From the NCBI GenBank assembly GCA_900549225.1, contig URNP01000046.1, forward strand, positions 1 through 6,432: 6,432 nt of DNA. The letters run 5' to 3'. Within the stretch, counting starts at the first letter, position 1, and each line of letters begins with the position of its first letter. Positions 5,658 through 6,432 of this stretch are shown one piece after another. Under the pieces are notes generated by a model. It did not search any database. It was not told the origin of the DNA and worked only from the letters and a program-made list of their open reading frames with translations. This DNA comes from an uncultured Eubacteriales bacterium. Lineage in GTDB: Bacteria; Bacillota; Clostridia; Christensenellales; CAG-917. Both the position numbers and the translations under genes were made by a program.

Positions 5658-6260
5658 ATGATAAAACAAGCCAAATTCGTCACGTCGGTTGCAGATGCGA
5701 GCAAGATGCCGGATTTCGGCGCTTGCGAAATTGCCATTGCAGGCAAATCCAACGTCGGCAAATCCTCGTTCATCAATTTTATGGTCAATCAAAACAAACT
5801 TGCCAAAACCTCGCAAGAGCCGGGGCGTACCCGCTTGCTCAATTATTTCGAGATAAACAACGGCGAGTATTATTTCGTTGACTTGCCCGGTTACGGCTAT
5901 GCAAAAGTGAACAAGCAAGAAAAGCAAAAATGGGGCGGACTCATCGAAAACTATTTGAGAGAAAGCAAACGTCTTATCAACGTTTTCGTGCTTGTCGATA
6001 TGCGCCACGAGCCGACGGACGACGACAAAATGCTCATCAACTATCTTTACACCTGCAATATCCCGTTCACGATAATCGCAACCAAAGCAGACAAACTCTC
6101 ACGCGCACAGCAGCAAAAATGCCTTGCCTTGATTGCGAGCGCGTTATGCGTCGGCACGAAAGATATTCTCGTCACGTCCGCAAGCGCAAAGACTGGGAAA
6201 GAGGGAGTACTTGCACGAATCGATATGCTCCTCGAAAATGCGAGAGCAATTAATAATTAA
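5658..6260 (+). CDS. engB: Ribosome biogenesis GTP-binding protein EngB (YsxC/YihA)
   Basis: EngB is a small GTPase of the TrmE-Era-EngA-EngB-Septin group needed for late 50S subunit assembly. The product has 200 residues, typical. The GTPase motifs are in order: G1 GKSNVGKS (29-36), G2 around PGRTR with Thr58, G3 DLPGYG (75-80), G4 TKAD (142-145) and G5 TSAS (173-176). The pattern PGRTRLLNYF followed by DLPGYGYA is typical of EngB rather than Era or Der. In B. subtilis this gene (ysxC) follows lonA, downstream of clpX; here it follows clpX directly after a terminator. Its last codons (Ile-Asn-Asn-stop) lie in the left arm of the inverted repeat 6247-6280, so the extreme C-terminus may come from a repeat insertion. 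Confidence 0.97.
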   Translation: MIKQAKFVTSVADASKMPDFGACEIAIAGKSNVGKSSFINFMVNQNKLAKTSQEPGRTRLLNYFEINNGEYYFVDLPGYGYAKVNKQEKQKWGGLIENYLRESKRLINVFVLVDMRHEPTDDDKMLINYLYTCNIPFTIIATKADKLSRAQQQKCLALIASALCVGTKDILVTSASAKTGKEGVLARIDMLLENARAINN

Positions 6261-6280
6261 TAATGAATAATTATTAATTG
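6247..6280. repeat. 13-bp perfect AT-rich inverted repeat across the engB stop codon
   Basis: Positions 6247-6259 (CAATTAATAATTA) are the exact reverse complement of 6268-6280, with an 8-nt spacer. The engB TAA (6258-6260) lies at the inner edge of the left arm. No T run follows and the stem is almost entirely A/T, so it is a weak terminator. Its form resembles the end of a small dispersed repeat such as a MITE, but no second copy is in the window to prove it. Confidence 0.6.
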
Positions 6281-6283
6281 AGG

Positions 6284-6298
6284 GCGGGCTTTGCCCGC
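6284..6298 (+). other. GC-rich hairpin GCGGGC-TTT-GCCCGC
   Basis: A perfect 6-bp GC stem with a 3-nt loop, directly after the AT-rich inverted repeat. The bases that follow (ACCCGAAACG) contain no T tract, so intrinsic termination is doubtful, although it could slow polymerase downstream of engB. It more likely belongs to the same repeat element as the neighbouring hairpins. Confidence 0.5.
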
Positions 6299-6316
6299 AC
6301 CCGAAACGAATACTAA

Positions 6317-6379
6317 TTCGAAGTCTACTTATAAACGTAATGTGCGACTTCGAAGACGGAATCGGAGTCGCAAGGCGAC
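6317..6379. repeat. Cluster of overlapping inverted repeats in the right flank
   Basis: TTCGAAGTC (6317-6325) pairs perfectly with 6346-6354. GCGACTTC (6344-6351) pairs with GGAGTCGC (6364-6371) with one G-T wobble. GTCGC (6367-6371) pairs with GCGAC (6375-6379). The arms overlap, so the stems exclude one another. No protein-coding feature is supported from 6261 to the window end. The density of inverted repeats suggests a structured repeat unit, perhaps continuous with 6247-6298 and possibly running beyond the window. Confidence 0.45.
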
Positions 6380-6432
6380 GACCGTAGCGAGCGCCAAACT
6401 TGACGGATAGTACAAGCGACTGCGCCGTGTTG

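Noticed and set aside
4241..5788. 515-codon open frame on the minus strand opposite clpX, running into engB
   Set aside because: It spans clpX, its terminator and the start of engB, has no recognisable domain, and is explained by codon bias of the sense genes.
6284..6298. GC hairpin as the engB intrinsic terminator
   Set aside because: The hairpin has the right shape but no T run follows, so it does not meet the usual pattern.
6282..6410. Arg/Lys/Ser-rich open frame after engB
   Set aside because: It has no ATG or ribosome binding site near its beginning and overlaps several hairpins; it is probably a spurious frame in repeat DNA.

Overview
The window holds five intact, densely packed housekeeping genes, all dealing with protein synthesis quality control or ribosome assembly. 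Base composition is moderate, stops are standard (TAA and TGA), and four of the five genes have a clear Shine-Dalgarno site. The gene content is that of a low-to-moderate GC Gram-positive (Bacillota), most likely an uncultured Clostridia-type bacterium: an RqcH-type NFACT protein, trigger factor beside clpP and clpX, and engB/ysxC close behind. I cannot place it more finely.

Layout. Positions 1-142 carry no convincing gene; they look like a non-coding intergenic block, possibly a dispersed repeat, and end in the rqcH terminator. rqcH lies on the minus strand (143-1861) and is divergent from everything else. The 176 bp between rqcH and tig holds a good extended -10 promoter for tig and a weaker one for rqcH. 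On the plus strand follow tig (2038-3450), clpP (3640-4236) and clpX (4325-5581), closed by a strong hairpin terminator (5586-5614), then engB (5658-6260). The 189-bp tig-clpP gap is rich in inverted repeats and has a candidate internal promoter. Positions 6247-6432 hold an AT-rich perfect inverted repeat and a cluster of further hairpins, probably a small dispersed repeat element whose left end supplies the last codons and stop of engB.

How the genes work together. Trigger factor binds nascent chains at the ribosome exit tunnel. RqcH binds obstructed large subunits and adds C-terminal alanine tails. ClpX unfolds substrates into the ClpP chamber, and in Bacillus subtilis ClpXP is known to degrade RqcH-tailed chains. 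EngB assists 50S subunit maturation. The window therefore brings folding, tagging and degradation of nascent chains together at one locus. The lon genes that sit next to clpX in E. coli, and between clpX and engB in B. subtilis, are absent here.

I saw no mobile-element ORF, CRISPR array, tRNA, rRNA or unknown protein family. The most notable points are the rqcH/clpXP neighbourhood, the rqcH stop codon lying in the loop of its own terminator, the lysine-alanine tail of trigger factor, and the repeat-like flanks.
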